Source: Alphaproteobacteria bacterium
GTDB taxonomy: Bacteria > Pseudomonadota > Alphaproteobacteria > Puniceispirillales > Puniceispirillaceae
Length of the DNA: 10,029 bases
Reading direction: 5' to 3'
Assembly (NCBI GenBank): GCA_022425565.1
Contig: JAKMFG010000114.1
Span: forward strand, 1-10,029
The notes beneath the pieces are model-generated. The model ran no database searches and was not told where the DNA came from. It saw only the letters and a list, made by a program, of their open reading frames with translations. The position numbers were made by a program, and so were the translations under genes. Below are positions 7,194 to 10,029 of the stretch, one piece after another; within the stretch, counting starts at the first letter, position 1; the number at the start of each line of letters is the position of its first letter.

Positions 7194-10029
7194 ATGACCA
7201 GAACGGCCACAGACCATTCATCACCCGACCAGCCACCGTCAGACAGGCTTGTTGCCGGCCCGGCGCGCGCGCTGGATGCGCATGCCGGCATCATGCCCGA
7301 ACTGACAGAATGGGCTGGCGGCCATGTGCCTGACGGCAGCAAGCTCGACGCCGCGCAAATCGCCGCTATTTTCGCCCATTCGCGCCACCTTCAGGGGCTG
7401 GCGCGCGCGCATCCGCATATCATCACGGATATCCTGTCCAGCGGTGGCGGCGATGTGGTCGCCGCGGCCATGGCAGACCTTGAGGCACAAGCATTCGAAG
7501 TCTGCGACGATGACGCAATGATCAAGGCGATCCGGCGGCTTCGCAAGCAAAGCGCGCTTGCCGTCGCCCTTGCCGATATGGCCGGGACCGCACCGGTCGA
7601 AACACAGATGGTCTGGTTGAGCAATGCCGCAGAAAGCGCGCTTCGTGCGACCGTGACATATCTGTTCAGAAGGGCGGCGCGGCGTGGCCAGATCGCCGAC
7701 GAGACGGTGATCACGACACCCGGCATGGCGGGATGCGGATGGGTTGTGCTGGCACTTGGCAAGCTCGGAGCCGCCGAGCTGAACTATTCCTCGGACATCG
7801 ATCTGATCCTGCTTCACGATCCGATCGACAATCCGTTGACCGATCCCGAGACCAGCCAGGCCACCTATGTCGGCATGACCCGTGACCTTGTGCGCCTGCT
7901 CTCCACCTCGACCGGCGACGGCATCGGCTGGCGGGTCGATTTGCGGCTTCGGCCTGATCCCGGGGCCACCGCTGTCAGCATCCAGCGCGAGGCGGCGCTG
8001 GGCTATTATGAATCGATTGCCAGGACATGGGAGCGTGCCGCCTTCATCCGCGCCCGTCCGGTCGCGGGCGACATTGCCATGGGCGAGCAGTTTCTGGCCG
8101 ATATCCAGCCCTTTGTCTGGCGAAGAACCCTTGATTACACGGTAATGGACGACATGAAAGTCATGTTGCGCCGGCCGACTTTAGCAACGGGCTGGGAAGG
8201 CTTTAATCTGAAGACCGGTGCGAACGGCATTCGCAGCATCGAGTTCCTGACACATGTGTTGCAGCTTGTCGGCGGCGGCCGCGTGGAAACGCTGCGTGAT
8301 GGCAGCACGCTTCCCGCACTGGCGGCACTGGCGACCGAGCAATGGATCAGCGAGGCACAGCGCGACCACCTGTCCTCGCTCTATCTCGAGCTTCGACGCG
8401 CCGAGCACAGGCTGCAGATGATGGCCGATGCGCAGACACATTCCCTGCCGCGGACAATGGACGGCATCGCCGAAGCAGCCAGCTTCATGGGGCACGAGGG
8501 TGACCAGCCGTTTCTGCAGGCACTTGAGGCGGTTCTGGCACAGGTTGGCGCCAACACGACGCACAGGCTGTTCGCCTACAAGGACGAGGGCGAGGGCAAG
8601 GGCGAGGTCGAGGTCGAGGATGATGGTGACGGGGCGGACTCACCACCGCTGGAAGACAGTGACCGATTGTCGGCATGGCTGGAGGGGCGCGGCTTTTCCC
8701 GGCCTGCAGACATTGCCGCCATCCTGTCAGGCTGGACCGCTGGGCGGATAGCCGCAACACGCGGCGAGCGGTCGCGCGCGCTTCTGGGCCGGATCATCCC
8801 GCCAATGATCGCGCATCTTTCCTCGGCGGCTGATCCAGATGCCGCCTTCGCCGCCTTTGCCGGCTTTGTCGAAGGGCTGCCGGCAAGCGTGCAGATCTTC
8901 TCGCTGCTTGACCATAACCGCGACCTGACGCGCCTTCTCGGCGATATTCTGGTGCTGTCACCAAGGCTTGGAGCGACGCTCCGAAGTCATCCGATGCTAT
9001 TCGATCTTGTGTTGTTCCGTGATTTCTTCGCGCCGCTGTCGAATGCCGACAGTTTCGAGGCCGACCTGAGGGACAGCATCAGTGACATGCCGGTCGAGAG
9101 CGCGCTGGAAATCATCACAAGAAAGACGCGCGAGCGCAGATTCCGGGCCGAGGTGCAGGGGCTGAGCGGGGTTGCCGACCGCGGCACGGTGGGACGCGCA
9201 CTATCCGACGGGGCCGAGGCGGTGATCCGTGTCGTCCGTGATCTTGCGCGCACCGACATGGAACGCCGCCACGGCACAATCGAGGGGAATATTCTGGTCC
9301 TCGCCATGGGCAGGCTCGGCCAGCGCGACCTCACCGCCACATCCGACCTCGATCTTGTCTTTGTCTGGGATGCGCCGAATGAAGAGGCGTCGGCCGGACG
9401 ACAGGGCGGCGGCGGTGCACTTGGCGCCACCAGCTATTTCACCCGGCTGGCTCAGACCATGGCAAGCTGGCTCGGCGGCGCCACCGGCGAAGGCGTACTG
9501 TTCAGCATCGATACACGGCTCCGCCCTGATGGCGAAAAAGGCGCGTTTGCACCGCGGCTGGACAGGCTGACGGATTACTACCGCGACGAAGCATGGCTGT
9601 GGGAAAAGCTGGCACTGTCGAAGGCACGGGTTGTGACACCGGAATCGACGCTGACCGACAAAGTGACCGAGATGGCAACCGAGATTCTCGCCGCACCGGT
9701 TCCTGCCGACAACATGGCAAAGGCCCTCAATGACATGCGGCAACGTATGCGCACCAGCTATGGCGACGCGCCTGCCTGGCAGCTTCGAAAACAACCTGGC
9801 GGGATTGGCGAGATCGATCTTCTGATGCGGGGGCTTCGCCTTGTACATGCCGACCTGTTCAAAGGCGGTGGTCAGAGCACAGGCGAAATAGTTGAAAGGC
9901 TTGAAGCGGCCGGGCATCTCGCGCCAGACCGGGCGGCGCGGCTTACCGAAGCCGACAGCCTGTTTGATGACCTGCATCACGCGCTTCGCCTTGTCATGGG
10001 GTCGAGCGCACAGGGGCCCGATACACTGG
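7194..10029 (+). CDS. glnE: Glutamine synthetase adenylyltransferase/adenylyl-removing enzyme, 3'-truncated by window
   Basis: GlnE adds AMP to glutamine synthetase (inactivating it) when nitrogen is plentiful and removes it by phosphorolysis when nitrogen is short, under PII control. The visible 945 codons contain both nucleotidyltransferase halves. The N-terminal adenylyl-removing half has GKLGAAELNYSSDIDLI (from residue 189, metal ligands Asp201 and Asp203) and DLRLRPDPGA (Asp249). The C-terminal adenylyltransferase half has GRLGQRDLTATSDLDLVF (from 706, Asp718 and Asp720), DTRLRPDGEKG (from 773) and a tail resembling the family's PGG(L/I).(D/E)I(E/D) motif (KQPGGIGEIDLL). The frame is open to the last base, so only a short C-terminus is missing by family length (about 950-1000). 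Oddities: GANGIRSIEF (342-351) replaces the usual GxGGIRE(I/V)EF, and an acidic low-complexity linker lies at 463-482. The ATG at 7194 has no clear Shine-Dalgarno; AAGGA at 7153 is too far away and upstream codons offer no common start. Confidence 0.95.
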   Translation, partial: MTRTATDHSSPDQPPSDRLVAGPARALDAHAGIMPELTEWAGGHVPDGSKLDAAQIAAIFAHSRHLQGLARAHPHIITDILSSGGGDVVAAAMADLEAQAFEVCDDDAMIKAIRRLRKQSALAVALADMAGTAPVETQMVWLSNAAESALRATVTYLFRRAARRGQIADETVITTPGMAGCGWVVLALGKLGAAELNYSSDIDLILLHDPIDNPLTDPETSQATYVGMTRDLVRLLSTSTGDGIGWRVDLRLRPDPGATAVSIQREAALGYYESIARTWERAAFIRARPVAGDIAMGEQFLADIQPFVWRRTLDYTVMDDMKVMLRRPTLATGWEGFNLKTGANGIRSIEFLTHVLQLVGGGRVETLRDGSTLPALAALATEQWISEAQRDHLSSLYLELRRAEHRLQMMADAQTHSLPRTMDGIAEAASFMGHEGDQPFLQALEAVLAQVGANTTHRLFAYKDEGEGKGEVEVEDDGDGADSPPLEDSDRLSAWLEGRGFSRPADIAAILSGWTAGRIAATRGERSRALLGRIIPPMIAHLSSAADPDAAFAAFAGFVEGLPASVQIFSLLDHNRDLTRLLGDILVLSPRLGATLRSHPMLFDLVLFRDFFAPLSNADSFEADLRDSISDMPVESALEIITRKTRERRFRAEVQGLSGVADRGTVGRALSDGAEAVIRVVRDLARTDMERRHGTIEGNILVLAMGRLGQRDLTATSDLDLVFVWDAPNEEASAGRQGGGGALGATSYFTRLAQTMASWLGGATGEGVLFSIDTRLRPDGEKGAFAPRLDRLTDYYRDEAWLWEKLALSKARVVTPESTLTDKVTEMATEILAAPVPADNMAKALNDMRQRMRTSYGDAPAWQLRKQPGGIGEIDLLMRGLRLVHADLFKGGGQSTGEIVERLEAAGHLAPDRAARLTEADSLFDDLHHALRLVMGSSAQGPDTL
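8586..8621 (+). repeat. Imperfect hexanucleotide tandem repeat inside glnE
   Basis: Six consecutive units of the form GAGGGC/GAGGTC (one AAGGGC, last unit GAGGAT) keep the frame and encode alternating Glu-Gly and Glu-Val pairs. The resulting stretch KDEGEGKGEVEVEDDGDGAD (residues 463-482) lies between the two catalytic halves of GlnE. Expansion by strand slippage is the likely origin; changes in unit number would leave the frame intact. Confidence 0.6.

Noticed and set aside
7183..7197. A four-codon mini-ORF (ATG ATT CTC TCA TGA) whose stop overlaps the glnE ATG, suggesting translational coupling
   Set aside because: It has no ribosome binding site of its own and is short enough to be chance; I could not support it.
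7194..10029. Frameshift in glnE, as suspected from its acidic linker
   Set aside because: I followed the codon phase by position across the linker and all later motifs; the frame is continuous from the ATG to the last base.

Overview
The window is about 10 kb of high-GC chromosomal DNA (sampled 60-base blocks run 60-73% GC), apart from the first ~300 bases, which are about 42% GC by hand count. The gene set and order (guaB - rsmB-type methyltransferase - guaA, with rlmE, a MATE transporter and glnE alongside) and the protein sequences point to an alphaproteobacterium. I cannot place it more finely; a free-living marine or Rhodospirillales-like lineage is only a guess.

Left edge (1-315): an AT-richer stretch downstream of guaA. 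Reading the minus strand shows the N-terminal part of an unrecognised membrane protein, with a Shine-Dalgarno and an ATG at 275. Its frame is broken at an A5 run (241-245) and the gene runs off the window. The sharp fall in GC immediately past the last guaA codon looks like the edge of acquired DNA, since the 3' end of guaA is a known integration site for genomic islands.

Minus-strand purine/RNA-methylation block (5608 down to 316): rlmE (23S rRNA 2'-O-methyltransferase), guaB (IMP dehydrogenase), an RsmB/NOP2-type RNA m5C methyltransferase, and guaA (GMP synthase). GuaB makes XMP from IMP and GuaA makes GMP from XMP, so the two dedicated GMP steps flank one RNA methyltransferase and follow another. 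The gaps (65, 23 and 48 nt) fit one transcription unit, with an additional sigma70-like promoter directly in front of guaB whose start region overlaps a 12-bp perfect palindrome.

Divergent intergenic region (5609-5759): contains a perfect 10-bp palindrome next to a consensus -35 hexamer on the MATE side, and a small hairpin in the rlmE leader.

Plus-strand block (5760 to the right edge): a NorM-like MATE efflux protein followed 51 nt later by glnE, the bifunctional glutamine synthetase adenylyltransferase/adenylyl-removing enzyme that sets glutamine synthetase activity according to nitrogen status. glnE is open through the end of the window (945 codons visible, C-terminus missing). It has an acidic repeat-encoded insert between its two halves and a divergent motif in its N-terminal half.

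Most of the window is ordinary core metabolism. The points worth a second look are the broken low-GC gene abutting guaA, the control region in front of guaB, and the two oddities in GlnE. I saw no convincing undescribed multi-gene system.
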